From NCBI RefSeq assembly GCF_019175385.1, contig NC_083346.1, positions 85,636,543 through 85,700,542 on the forward strand: a DNA stretch of 64,000 nucleotides, written 5' to 3'. Below, in pieces: positions 1 to 10,580 of the stretch; the first letter of the stretch is position 1, and each line of letters opens with the position of its first letter. The DNA is from Lycium barbarum. Lineage: Eukaryota; Streptophyta; Magnoliopsida; Solanales; Solanaceae. A program made the translations under genes and the position numbers. The notes below the pieces were generated by a model that worked only from the letters and a program-made list of their open reading frames with translations, made no database searches and was not told the DNA's origin.

Positions 1-1449
1 GAATGGGTTTTGGTGAGTTGAATGTTGATTAATAATTCAACATGGTTTCTAAACCGATTGACGACCTGATATACTCTATTAACGGGATGATACACATAAT
101 CCATAATGAATAATTTGTCTATCATGATATGACTTGTAGTTCGGCTTCCATTTCATGATTTGAGATTTGGTTTCCATGCCATGATTTGAGATTCAGCTTT
201 CATGCTATGATTTGTGATTCGGCTAATATGTCATGACTTCTATTAGTTGTGTTTGGCCTAGATACTTGGGAGAAAGGATAGTCACTATGGATCCTAGTGG
301 GGTTAGCGTAACCATTTAGGAGGAAGAGTGGTCATCGAGAGTTGATAGCCCTAGTGTGGTTCATGCCTAGCCATTTGTGAGGAAGAGTGGTCATCGAGGT
401 TTGATAGTTCTGGTGTGGTTCATTCCTATCCATTTGGGAGGAAGAGTGGTCAGCCCAGTGTGGTCTTTGCCCAGCTATTAGGGAGAAAGGGTAGCTATCG
501 AGGGTTGATAGCCCCGATGTTGTGCTTCTATGAAGTTTAGGAACCTTAAGTGGTTGTCCCTTCGTTACGATTTATTTATGCTTGTATTGGTCTGTGTTAT
601 GCCTTGATTTCCCGTGAATGGCTTGTTGATGATCTTAAGTTCATGATTGAAAGGACATAACGTGATGAATAGTATAATAAGTTGAGATTGATATGTTTTG
701 GTGTTATTGGATTTTACTGGAGTTTTACAAAGGTCACTGGCTTACTCTATCTTTGGATTTAATATTGTTTTTGAAAGAACTTAAGGTACCGAGAACGACT
801 TAAGGTGTCAAAGTGATTATTTCTTCATCATTGAGTTATACTAGATATTCATGATATGCTGTCATTTGTTTTGAATTGTTTCTTAATACTGTTTTCGATT
901 AAACTTTTGACTTATATATTTTGCTATTAACTATTGTCCTAGAGACACTCACTGAGTACCCAGTACTCAGGCTTACAATTGTTGTATTTGATAGTATGTT
1001 AGGTACGAGCAGGTTCGTGGTAGGCGTACGGAGTACGAGAACTTGCTGTTTTTTAGACTTATTAGTGAGCCCACATGCTTGTTCGTGGGGCACCTCTGTA
1101 TCTTTATTTATTTATTTAGTTTCCCGACTGTATCCTAAAGTTAGATTATCATTATTTATCTTAGAATCTCTATAGATAGTTGTCAGAACTATGGCTAGAT
1201 TGTTGAAGTCTCGTATGGCTTGTTGGGGGCATTTGTCACTTTTTATGGCATCTTATTTTCATTAAACTTCCGCTGATTTTTATAAGTATGAGTATGCTTT
1301 CAGTTAAGCCATAAATGACTGTTTTAAATAAATGTCCAAAAATTATCAAAACAGATTTGACATTTATAGATTTTATAAGGTGCTTCCAATAGTATTGGTC
1401 ATAGCATCGGATGCATGTTGCGCCCAGGGTATGTTTTGGGGCATGAAAA
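1..1449 (+). repeat. LTR of family F, 5'-truncated by the window edge
   Basis: This stretch matches 47737-49142 along its whole length, including the imperfect tandem blocks around 'ggaagagtggtcatcgag' (about 320-500). It ends in a degenerate TGAAA where the other copy ends TGACA. The first part of the LTR, with its promoter, lies outside the window. No primer-binding site follows; element D begins five bases later. Small open frames here are chance. I cannot tell a solo LTR from the 3' LTR of an element lying to the left. Confidence 0.8.
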
Positions 1450-1453
1450 CCTT

Positions 1454-2231
1454 TGATAGAAACCTAATTGAAGCTCTATGAAATTCAAAAACAACAAAAG
1501 GAAATAAAAAGGGATAGATGAATAATTGGGGATGAGAGGATTAGAGGATAAAAGCTAGACCCTTAAAGTAATGATTCTATGGACAATATTGGGTATGTGA
1601 AACTCAATCCCTTCTAATTGGAATTCAACCCTAGGACCTAAAATATTTGAATTCAAAGAAGACCCAATTGATTCCACAAATGAGCAACACACTATGAATT
1701 CAATGGAAATGCAATTCAATTTGCAACTAAGAAATCACACTTAGTTAAGTAACCAAACAAACTATATTAGAAACTAAACAATCTCTCAAAAGGAGTTTTT
1801 CATCAATATTCAAGCTAAAGAGCAAATGAAGACTAAGTATCCTATTTATAGTCTTGACATTACAACAAAGGCCCTAAAGTGGCTCTTTGGGAAAATACCC
1901 CCAACATGGGTCTTCAATGCTCCAATTGTCCAATGCTTGCAATTATGACCTTAATTTTAATCCTTAGCCTTGAATTTAATTCTAGACCAATATTTGCATC
2001 TTTTAGCCATGAATTGCTGTTCTAGCCACTTTGCGCCCCTAGCCACTTTTTGGAGTGGCCTCTTGAAGATCCTCCCAAGCTATCTCCCAAATGTTGTAGA
2101 CTCTTGCAATCCTATCCTCAAGCTCTTCCAATGCTCCTCTTCTCATGAACATGGCTTGGAGTAGTTGGAGCTCCTTTGCTTGGCTACTTGTGAAAGGTCT
2201 TGAGGGACTTGTGCCAACTGGGATCATATCA
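1454..2231 (-). repeat. 3' LTR of element D
   Basis: Nearly identical to 15510-16282. On the minus strand it starts TGATATGATC directly after a purine tract and ends CTATCA, giving the terminal inverted repeat TGATA/TATCA. A TATA box (CTATAAATAG, minus strand) lies at 1842-1851. The first roughly 190 bases still encode the C-terminus of integrase up to the stop at 2039. The start position is inferred from the purine tract and terminal repeat; similarity to the other copy runs on past it. Confidence 0.75.
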
Positions 2232-3326
2232 TCCTCCCCTTCTTGGAGAAGATTTGTCCTCGAATCTAAAGGCATACATATAACACAAGAAGAAAGATCA
2301 CTTACATTGAAAACATTATGGACATTATACTCACTTGGTAAGTCAATCTTGTAGGCATTGTCATTGATCTTCTCAAGGACTTTGAATGGTCCATATCCTC
2401 TTGGACTCAACTTTCCTTTCCTCAATTGGGGAAACCTCTCTTTCCCGAAGTGAATCCAAACCCAATAAATGGGTTGGAAGTCCACTTTCTTCCTCTCATG
2501 GTTTTGTCTCCTTGCCACTTTGGTGTTGATCTTGTCAATGCTTTCCTTTACCTTGGCATGGATTTTCACCATTTTGGGCACCCTTTGATTGGCATCTAAA
2601 CTCACAACAACATCACTAGATAAAGGGGTTAAGGTTAAAGGAGTCAAAGGATTAAAATCATAACACACTTCAAATGGAGTCATGCCAATAGAGGAATGTA
2701 GACACCTACTATAAGCAAACTCAATCAAAGGAAAACGGTCTTCCCAAGAAGTGGGTTTTCCTCGAATCATACACTTAAGCATTCTCCCTCGAGTCCTATT
2801 CACTACTTCGATTTGACCATCCGTTTGAGGGTGGCAAGAAGTAGTGAACATGAGCTTGGTACCAAGTGTAGCCCAAAGGCTCTTCCAAAATGGACTAAGA
2901 AACTTGGAATCCTTATCACTAACAATAATGCAGGGTACTCCATGCAATTTAGGCACATGATTCACAAACAAAGATGTTACATGAGGTGTATCATCACATT
3001 TATGGCATGGTATAAAATGAGACATTTTAGAGAACCTATCTACCACAACAAAAATGCTATCATGACCCCTTTTGGTTCTTGGAAGACCCAAAATGAAATC
3101 CATAGAAATGTCAATCCAAGGACCAATAGGAGTGGGAAGGGGAGTATACATACCTTGAGGCTGAGTCTTTGATTTGGCTTGTTTGCACTTCAAGCATTGT
3201 CCACAAAGCTTTTCCACATCATGCCTCATCTTAGGCCAATAGAATTGTTCAATTAGAATGTCAAGTGTCCTGGCCACTCTAAAGTTTCCTATCATACCAC
3301 TACTATGGGCTTCTTTCACAAACAAA
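2039..3326 (-). pseudogene. Element D integrase (C-terminal two thirds of pol)
   Basis: A long open frame on the minus strand encodes the integrase zinc-binding region and catalytic core. The core acidic residues are visible as D in ISMDFILGLPR, D in IVSDKDSKF and E in HPQTDGQIEVVNRT. In the zinc finger the second histidine is replaced (HSSGMIGNF where HFG is usual), while the CxxC pair (CGQCLKC) is kept. A WIHFGKERFP segment and INDNAYKIDLP mark the C-terminal domain. The tail LLQEGEDDMIPV crosses the LTR border, and the protein ends TPKSG. No chromodomain is seen. The open frame continues ten codons upstream into element E, but those are LTR sequence. Upstream coding resumes at 10581. Confidence 0.88.
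2232..2244 (-). other. Polypurine tract of element D, inside the integrase reading frame
   Basis: On the minus strand this reads AAGAAGGGGAGGA and is followed at once by TGATATGATC, the inferred LTR start. It would prime plus-strand DNA synthesis. It also encodes part of LLQEGEDD, so coding and priming functions overlap. The same tract lies at 16283-16295 beside the other LTR. Confidence 0.65.
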
Positions 3327-5903
3327 TTGTTACACCCCGTATCTTCGAAGAGCACTTATCAAATTTGAAACATAAGTACGTTGAGTTAGGGTTAAGTAAA
3401 ACCACTTTGGAATATAAGGAGCAAGCATTATTAAGTATATTTAATGAGTGAAGGATGTATATAAGATATACCGGAAGGTTTTATAAAGAAATGAGTGGAA
3501 GGAATGAAGTAGTACGACTGCGGAGAAAGGATGGGTAATGTTTTGTGTGAAAATTTTGGTCCAACTTGGGGGACGCATATCTCTTAGCATATGAAGTGTT
3601 TTAAGGTGAAACAAAAGCCTAAAATGAAGTTTATCGAGTCTAGTTTCCAACGCAACAACCGCTCGTCGATAGGACATTGGAGTAGAGAATTATGGACGTT
3701 ACAAGTTCAGCTGACAGAGCAGAAACGCGTGCTACAGCACTGCTACAGTACCGACTTGCTACAGTAAAATGCTACAGTGACCCCGACCCGAATTTGACCC
3801 TTATAAAAAGGGTTAGGAACCCCTTTTTTTTCACCAGATTTTGCTGGAAATTTCCAGAAATTGAAGAAAGAGAGAGAGAGGGAAACAAAAAGTGAGCAAT
3901 TTTCAAGTATCGGAGTAGTGTTTAGGTCCGGGTAACGCATGGTTGTGATTCTAGTATTGTTTTGCGGTGGATATTGAGGATATTGCTGTCTTAACAAGAA
4001 AAAAAGGTATGAATCTTTCTCTTTTGGTATTATTTCAGGCTTATTTACGGAGATAAAGCCGTTAAACAATTGTGTAGTAAGTTGGTTAGTTATGGAAGTT
4101 GGAAAACAGCGTGTGGGCTGTTTTATGGAAAATATTGGTGTTGGAAATGATGTTGTTGATGTTGGTATTTTTTTTGTGTTGTTGGTTGTTGGATTATGAT
4201 TTCGGGCTAGGCATATAAACAGGGGAGATGCTGCCCGATTTTCGGCAGAATATAAGGTAGTTTAAATTGAAAGCTTAGTACACGTATGCAACGATGAGTC
4301 TAACGATAGTGTGAATTCTCTCAAATGTAGATTTACGAGTACGGGCAGATAAGGGTAGAAAATAGGAGGCTGAACAGGTATGTTAAGGCTCGTACCTTTC
4401 TTTCAAAGGAATGATTCCTATGTTACGATTTCATAAATGCTTCCATGACCTCTTTGTTTTCAAAAGTTAGAAGTCTATGATTCCAACGCATGATTCCTTT
4501 CCTGATAACCCGTAAATGTTTTCCAAAATATCCGTATCTTTCCAAAACAAAGGTTTATGATTTTGTAAGCTTTTATGACTATAACGACGGACATGTTTTT
4601 GTAATGACAACGAAAATGTCAAAGATGAGAATATGTCTATGATGAGAATGGTTTCATATTTGAAAGTCTCAAGTTGTGGATTTAATATGAATATGAGAAT
4701 ATTGAGCTATTTCTTGATCCTCAATTTTATTCCTTGGTAATGACTCTATTTTCTAAAGGCTTCAAAGTGTATGAATTGACGCCTTATGAGATTTATGACC
4801 TTATTCTATGTTTTCTCTTGATGTTATTCTTCATTGATAGTCTCACCTTAAAATAATTGTTCCTTCAAGGTGAGATAGAGCGATGATTATTATTCCATAA
4901 TATAATCGGAGGTTACCGACCTTACGTCACTCCGATAGAGACATAAATTTCCTTGGGCTCTCCTGCATGCTGCTTACATGATATATGTATATGATACATG
5001 AACATGATATATGTACTTGATACATGAACATCATTCATGTATATGAATATGGGAAAGAGGGCCAAAGCGCTATAGTCGCGTATCCACTTGATCAGTTGGT
5101 ATTATATGACATGATATCATCCCGGACGCGGGACATATGTGGCTAAATGGATTGGAGCCGACGCCTCGGCAACATGAAATGTTTAATTTTCTGTATATAT
5201 GAACAAGAAATGTTTTTTCAAAGAAAGATAAGCATGCATGGCATCCGCCCTAAGAGGCACTCATATGTACAGGTCACTCTTTTATCTTACGATATGCTAT
5301 ATATTTCCATTATGTTATTATTCATACTTTACATCCCTTACTATGTTACTATTCTTGCCTTACATACTCGGTACATTATTCGTACTGAAGTCCCTTCTTA
5401 TGGACGCTGCGTTCATGCCCGCAGGATCAGGTAGCCAGTCGGACGATTCACTACAGTAGGATCTCTCCTCAGCAGCAGTCAGTACGCTCCATTGATCCGG
5501 AGCTACACCCCTTTTTGGTATGCTATTCCGTTACGTACATGTATGGGTACGGCAGGGCCATGTCCTGTCGTTTCTACAGTTTGTACTCCATAGAGGTCTG
5601 TAGACAGTGATATGTAGTCGTGTTGCTATGCAGCCCCGTCAGCACTTATTTTGTTGTACAGTATATATATGTGGCGGCCAAATCGGCTCACGCTGTTATT
5701 CTCAGTGTTTATGCTTATATGTATACGTTGTCCGTGAGTTCCCGGTACGGTGTTTCTTATGTTGATTGTTCGGGAGACAGTCCAACTCAGTTACAGATTG
5801 TGTATGGGCCCAGGATAGTCAGTGAGAGGTAAATGCAGGCATAAGAGTGCTTGACCAGTAATGGTCGGGCACTTGTTGCGTCCTATCGATTTAGGTCGTG
5901 ACA
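3327..5903 (+). repeat. 5' LTR of element E
   Basis: Begins TGTTACACCCCG and ends GGTCGTGACA, followed by a primer-binding site. Bases 3967-5903 match 8626-10580 almost exactly. It contains a promoter (TATA at 3801-3810), poly-T and GTT-rich patches near 4140-4190, and a run of imperfect 'gatacatgaacatgatatatg' units at about 4975-5050. Open frames at 5147-5832 recur in the second LTR and have no recognisable domains, so I treat them as chance. Confidence 0.92.
3731..3810 (+). promoter_or_regulatory. Element E promoter: four GCTACAG repeats and a TATA box
   Basis: GCTACAG begins at 3731, 3742, 3758 and 3771, spaced 11, 16 and 13 bases apart. A TATA box (TTATAAAAAGG) starts at 3801. The layout looks like a core promoter with an upstream repeated element. 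The second LTR has lost this region, so only this copy could drive the element. Repeats and TATA box are seen; promoter function is inferred. Confidence 0.6.
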
Positions 5904-5907
5904 AAAG

Positions 5908-5919
5908 TGGTATCAGAGC
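5908..5919 (+). other. Primer-binding site of element E (initiator tRNA-Met)
   Basis: TGGTATCAGAGC lies four bases after the LTR end and is complementary to the 3' end of plant initiator tRNA-Met. It fixes the element's orientation and the LTR border. Confidence 0.93.
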
Positions 5920-5955
5920 AGTTCGTCCTAGGGATTGTCTACAGACCGTGTCCGG

Positions 5956-6062
5956 TAGAGTCTTGTTTATGGGTGTGAAGCCGGCCACACTTATAAACAG
6001 GAGGCTGCTGGGCATTTAAGAATCATTGACCTTCCCTTCTATCTTTGATCGTGCGATAGAGC
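5956..6062 (+). other. Conserved leader block of element E (candidate packaging region)
   Basis: Between primer site and gag start, 'tagagtcttgtttatgggtg' and then 'gatcgtgcgatagagc' (from 6047) recur in elements A (22151, 22242), B (minus strand near 34507 and 34418) and H (minus strand near 61247 and 61160). The LTRs of these families are otherwise different. The location matches where LTR elements keep RNA packaging or dimer signals; that role is inferred. Confidence 0.6.
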
Positions 6063-6124
6063 CAGAGTCTAGGAAAGATTACTTCTGACCTATTTTCCTG
6101 TAGGTAGGCGCAGACTGACGAGAG

Positions 6125-6620
6125 ATGAAGAGATTAGCTTCAGATAGTGGGGGTGCTAAGAAGGCCCCTAGAGTATCTCCAGGACCCCAGGCTCCAGGAC
6201 CGAGTAGAAGGAGCCTCAGTTATTCTATTGAGACTGATCCCTCGGAGGACCCAGTGACGATCCCTCCAAAGTTCTTGACTCCTAGGGAGGAGTACCCCCC
6301 CAGAGGACAGCTATGATACAGATCCGTCCGAGTATTCGTCTGGGACACCGGAGCAGGAGATTCCCGAGACCGTACCAGTTGCCCGTATGGTGGAGCACTA
6401 CGTTAGACCAGCCTCCCCGGTGAGTGTTACGGATTACTCTAGTCCCCTATCCTGGTTGTCGGTAAACCAGGAGTTACCCGGTTATGTATATCCTTCAGAT
6501 TCAGATGAGAGAGATGACGAAGGCCAGACGAGCAGATGGTGGGTAGATGATGACAAGGAGCACAGTTCACCTTACAGTCCACCAGATCAGACTAGAGACC
6601 GATCGGCTATAGGTATATGA
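6125..6620 (+). pseudogene. Short gag-like reading frame of element E
   Basis: It starts MKRLASDSGGAKKAPRVSPG at the expected gag position after the leader. It continues as a proline-, serine- and acid-rich sequence with SPGPQAPGPSRRS, EYSSGTPEQE, PVSVTDYSSPLSW and SDSDERDDEGQTS, stopping at 6618-6620. A frameshift at the C-run near 6300 splits it into two open frames. It lacks the retrotransposon gag core and any zinc knuckle. I call it gag-like only from position; it could be an element-specific or captured sequence. Confidence 0.45.
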
Positions 6621-6959
6621 GTCCTTATTGGAATTTCTATGTATGTGCATTTGCTGTAGATTATTATTTAATAGTGGCGAGCGGAAACCTAAAGAGGCCG
6701 ATAATCGAGTATTTATAAGTAACGACGATCAATGTGTTTTCGCCACCAATGGGAATCTGGAAACCTAGGATGAAAGGTAGTCATACATATAGATGAAAGG
6801 TGAATATTGAGAATTTAAAAAGGCCAAAATAGTAATTGCGTAGTCGGAAGAGTAAGAGACCCTTTCTAATTTGGATGGAGATGCGTTACGAGAACGTTTT
6901 GGAATCTGTCAAGACTTCAACTTGGTTTAGATTACGTGGTGAAGGTCATGTGATGAGGT
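6621..6959 (+). other. Non-coding spacer in element E, no feature recognised
   Basis: AT-rich with purine patches. No open frame with protein-like content and no repeat shared with the other elements was seen. It leads directly into the 5S-like segment. Confidence 0.5.
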
Positions 6960-7062
6960 GGATACGATTATACCAGCATTAACGCACCGGATTTCATCAG
7001 AGTTTCGAGGTTAAGCGTGCTGGGGTGAGAGAAATACTAGGATGGGTGACCCCCTGGGAAGT
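6960..7062 (+). pseudogene. 5S rRNA-derived sequence inside element E
   Basis: From ggatacgatta to cctgggaagt this aligns without gaps to roughly the first 103 bases of plant 5S rRNA as I remember it. Blocks kept include 'ataccagca', 'gcaccggat', 'catcagag', 'ttaagcgtgct', 'actaggatgggtgacc' and 'cctgggaagt'. Most differences are C-to-T or G-to-A changes. The internal polymerase III control region (A box, intermediate element, C box) is largely intact. The last 15 or so bases of 5S are missing, and the sequence then runs into element DNA. It is a single copy, so not part of a 5S array. Whether it is transcribed is unknown. Confidence 0.88.
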
Positions 7063-8625
7063 GTACAAAAAGTCCTATAAATTTAGACATAAGACATGAA
7101 AGAGAAGCTAGAGCAGCCTAAGGGAGATTAGAGTATGCGGAGTGGTTGGACACCTTAAGAGGTCGCGTAGGCCGAGGCGGACTAGATCGGTGAAGAGAAA
7201 GAAAGTTCATCACAGCTCTAGAATTAGGATGAGTTTAAGTAGCATTTGGAAATACCTTGCAAGCGAGGCGTTAGAAAATATATATACGTATGCATATGAT
7301 ATCCCATACGTGGCTATATCAGCGGGTATGTGTATCCCGGCAACCAACGTTGCGGTATATGGAAGGCATTAATCGAACAGGGTAATGAAGTTCAAGTGAC
7401 AAGAAAAAAAATGGTACAAATGTTACAAGGTAAGCTGATGCTATTTTTATTATAGGTTAGGCTTGGAGAGCTTTAATGTAATGACATCTGGAAAGGAAAG
7501 AAAGTGAGTAGATGGAAGGTAAGGAGATCAAAATGTCGGAAAAAGTGAAAAGTAGGAAACATGAGTGAGTGAAGCCTCCAAGAGAAACGACGGGCAAGCA
7601 TGGGACTATTTGGGTAAATAAAAATTTGAAGCTAGGCATGCGAGTTGGATAAAGTGTGGGAGTATGGAACAAAAGAGGAATATGTGGGGTCAGAGAATAG
7701 GCTTCGATAAGTAGGACTAAAAGGATAGTGACCATGACGAGGAATGTGAAGTAAGAGAAAGAATGGTTAGGCCTTGAGACGATGTTAAGAGATTTCCGGC
7801 CCTTGAAAGGTATATAAAGGGATAAGTGTGTGGTCAAATTAACACGGTTCCCTCGGACATGGAGAAGCTTTCCAAAGCGATAACTGAAGAATAGAACGGA
7901 TTTGCGCGTTTAAAGGAATATTTCACGAACTTCAGAGCCGATACTACAAATAACAAGAGAAGAAAGGTGCTCGAGGAGGAAGAAATCCAAGGAAGGTTAA
8001 GGATGAAAGTAGGAAAGGTATACTAATGGGTTGGTCGAAGGAAGAGGAGAGCATTTAGGAGTAAAGTAACTAAAAATCTTTAACCATGGAAGTAAGAAGG
8101 ATACTTTAACGAGTTGGCAGTAGGAAATCGATTACTCTCCGAGGAAAGAACGAGGATGATGAGTCGACACAATTGATTTGAAAATTAATGACATGGAATA
8201 AGAATTCATGTGAAGACCGAGAGATTCGATCATAGAGGAAATGGAGTGAAATGTAAGGAACGTGCATTAGAAAGATACATAAAGGTTCGATGAACGAGGA
8301 TAGAGAGAGTGTAAACTGTAAGAATTCTGTGCTAAGAGCAAAAGTAGTAGGACACTCGAAAAACTTGGATGCACAGCTGCAACACAAACGCGTAATTAAG
8401 AAGGATTATGAGTAAGTGAGCTAAGTGGGTGAAAGGACTAGTAGTGGATGGAAGGGTATGGAAATGTTGAAAAGAATAAATGATGATATAGACATAAATG
8501 GAAGAAGAACTCAGGGAAAGAAGTTTTGGATATGTTATAAGCAAAGTCGGGAAGAAAAACGCGGAGTAAGGTATAATCGAAGACTTCATAAAGGACACGG
8601 TGAATCTTGATGTCCCCATTAACTT
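7063..8625 (+). other. Purine-rich non-coding domain of element E
   Basis: The plus strand is strongly enriched in A and G with few pyrimidine runs. Long minus-strand frames here (7457-7837, 8106-8387, 8332-8619) are by-products of that bias and show no domains. The domain should end in a polypurine tract and the first part of the 3' LTR. Instead it joins directly at 8626 to a point 640 bases into the LTR, so the element's 3' internal end is deleted. Confidence 0.7.
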
Positions 8626-10580
8626 GTGGATATTGAGGATATTGCTGTCTTAACAAGAAAAAAAGGTATGAATCTTTCTCTTTTGGTATTATTTCAGGCT
8701 TATTTACGGAGATAAAGCCGTTAAACAATTGTGTAGTAAGTTGGTTAGTTATGGAAGTTGGAAAACAGCGTGTGGGCTGTTTTATGGCAAATATTGGTGT
8801 TGGAAATGATGTTGTTGATGTTGGTATTGTTGTTGTGTTGTTGGTTGTTGGATTATGATTTCGGGCTAGGCATATAAATAGGGGAGATGCTGCCCGATTT
8901 TCGGCAGAATATAAGGTAGTTTAAATTGAAAGCTTAGTACACGTATGCAACGATGAGTCTAACGATAGTGTGCATTCTCTCAAATGTAGATTTACGAGTA
9001 CGGGTGGATAAGGGTAGAAAATAGGAGGCTGAACAGGTACGTTAAGGCTCGTACCTTTCTTTCAAAGGCATGATTCCTATGTTACGATTTCATAAATGCG
9101 TCCATGACCTCACCTCTTTGTTTTCAAAAGTTAGAAGTCTATGATTCCAACGCATGATTCCTTTCCAGATAACCCGTAAATGTTTTCCAAAATGTCCGTA
9201 TCTTTCCAAAACAAAGGTTTATGATTTTGTAAGCTTTTATGACTATAACGACGGACATGTTTTTGTAATGACAACGATGATGTCAAAGATGAGAATATGT
9301 CTATTATGAGAATGGTTTCATATTTGAAAATCTCAAGTTGTGGATTTAATATGAATATGAGAATATTGAGCTATTTCTTGATCCTCAATTTTATTCCTTG
9401 GTAATGACTCTATTTTCTAAAGACTTCAAAGTGTATGAATTGACACCTTATGAGATTTATGACCTTATTCTATGTTTTCTCTTGATGTTATTCTTCATTG
9501 ATAATCTCACCTTAAAATAATTGTTCCTTCAAGGTGAGATAGAGCGATGATTATTATTCCATAATATAATCGGAGGTTACCGACCTTACGTCACTCCGAT
9601 AGAGACATAACTTTCCTTGGGCTCTCCTGCATGCTGCTTACATGATATATATATATGATATATGTAAATGATACATGAACATGATATATGTACTTGATAC
9701 ATGAACATGATACATGTATATGAATATGGGAAAGAAGGCCAGAGCGCTATAGACGCGTATCCACTTGATCAGTTGGTATTATATGACATGATATCATCCC
9801 GGACGCGGGACATATGTGGCTAAATGGATTGGAGCCGACGCCTCGGCAACATGATATGTTTAATTTTCTATATATATGAACAAGAAATGTTTTTTCAAAG
9901 AAAGCTAAGCATGCATGGCATCCGCCCTAAGAGGCACTCATATGTACAGGTCACTCTTTTATCTTACGATATGCTCTATATTTCCATTATGTTATTATTC
10001 ATACTTTACATCCCTTACTATGTTACTATTCATGCCTTACATACTCGGTACATTATTCGTACTGAAGTCCCTTCTTATGGACGCTGCGTTCATGCCCGCA
10101 GGATCAGGTAGCCAGTCGGACGATTCACAACAGTAGGATCTCTCCTCAGCAGCAGTCAGTACGCTCCATTAATCCGGAGCTACACCACTTTTTGGTATGC
10201 TATTCGGTTACGTACATGTATGGGTACGGCAGGTCCATGTCCTGTCGTTTCTACAGTTTGTACTCCATAGAGGTCTGTAGACAGTGATATGTAGTCGTGT
10301 TGCTATGCAGCCCTGTCAGCACTTATTTTGTTGTACAGTATATATGTGTGGCGGCCAAATCGGCTCATGTTGTTATTCTCAGTGTTTATGCTTATATGTA
10401 TACGTTGTCCGTGAGTTCCCGGTACGGTGTTTCGTATGTTGATTGTTCGGGAGACTGTCCAGCTCAGTTACAGATTGTGTATGGGCCCAGGATAGTCAGT
10501 GAGAGGTAAATGCAGGCATAGGAGTGCTTGACTAGCAATGGTCGGGCACTTGTTGCGGCCCATCGATTTGGGTCGTGACA
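8626..10580 (+). repeat. 3' LTR of element E, lacking its first 640 bases
   Basis: Matches 3967-5903 with only scattered differences and ends GGGTCGTGACA. The missing part includes the repeated GCTACAG motif and TATA box. The right border is followed by CAACT and then element D integrase, so this end is the true insertion edge. Confidence 0.92.

Larger units (their letters stand above)
3327..10580 (+). mobile_element. Element E: non-autonomous (LARD-like) LTR retrotransposon inserted in D
   Basis: Plus-strand element with a full 5' LTR, initiator-tRNA-Met primer site, leader, a short gag-like frame, a 5S rRNA-like segment, a long purine-rich non-coding domain and a truncated 3' LTR. It has no protease, reverse transcriptase or integrase. 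The flanks are CAAAT (3322-3326) and CAACT (10581-10585), a 5-base target duplication with one mismatch. Element D's integrase continues across it. Where both LTRs survive they differ by only a few bases in the first couple of hundred, so the insertion is young. Confidence 0.9.

Noticed and set aside
5908..5919. Possible tRNA gene remnant
   Set aside because: Only the 12 bases complementary to initiator tRNA-Met are present, as expected of a primer-binding site; same at 22102, 15493 and 61283.
7457..8728. Several minus-strand open frames of 90-126 codons
   Set aside because: Antisense of the purine-rich interior of E; low-complexity F/L/S-rich translations.
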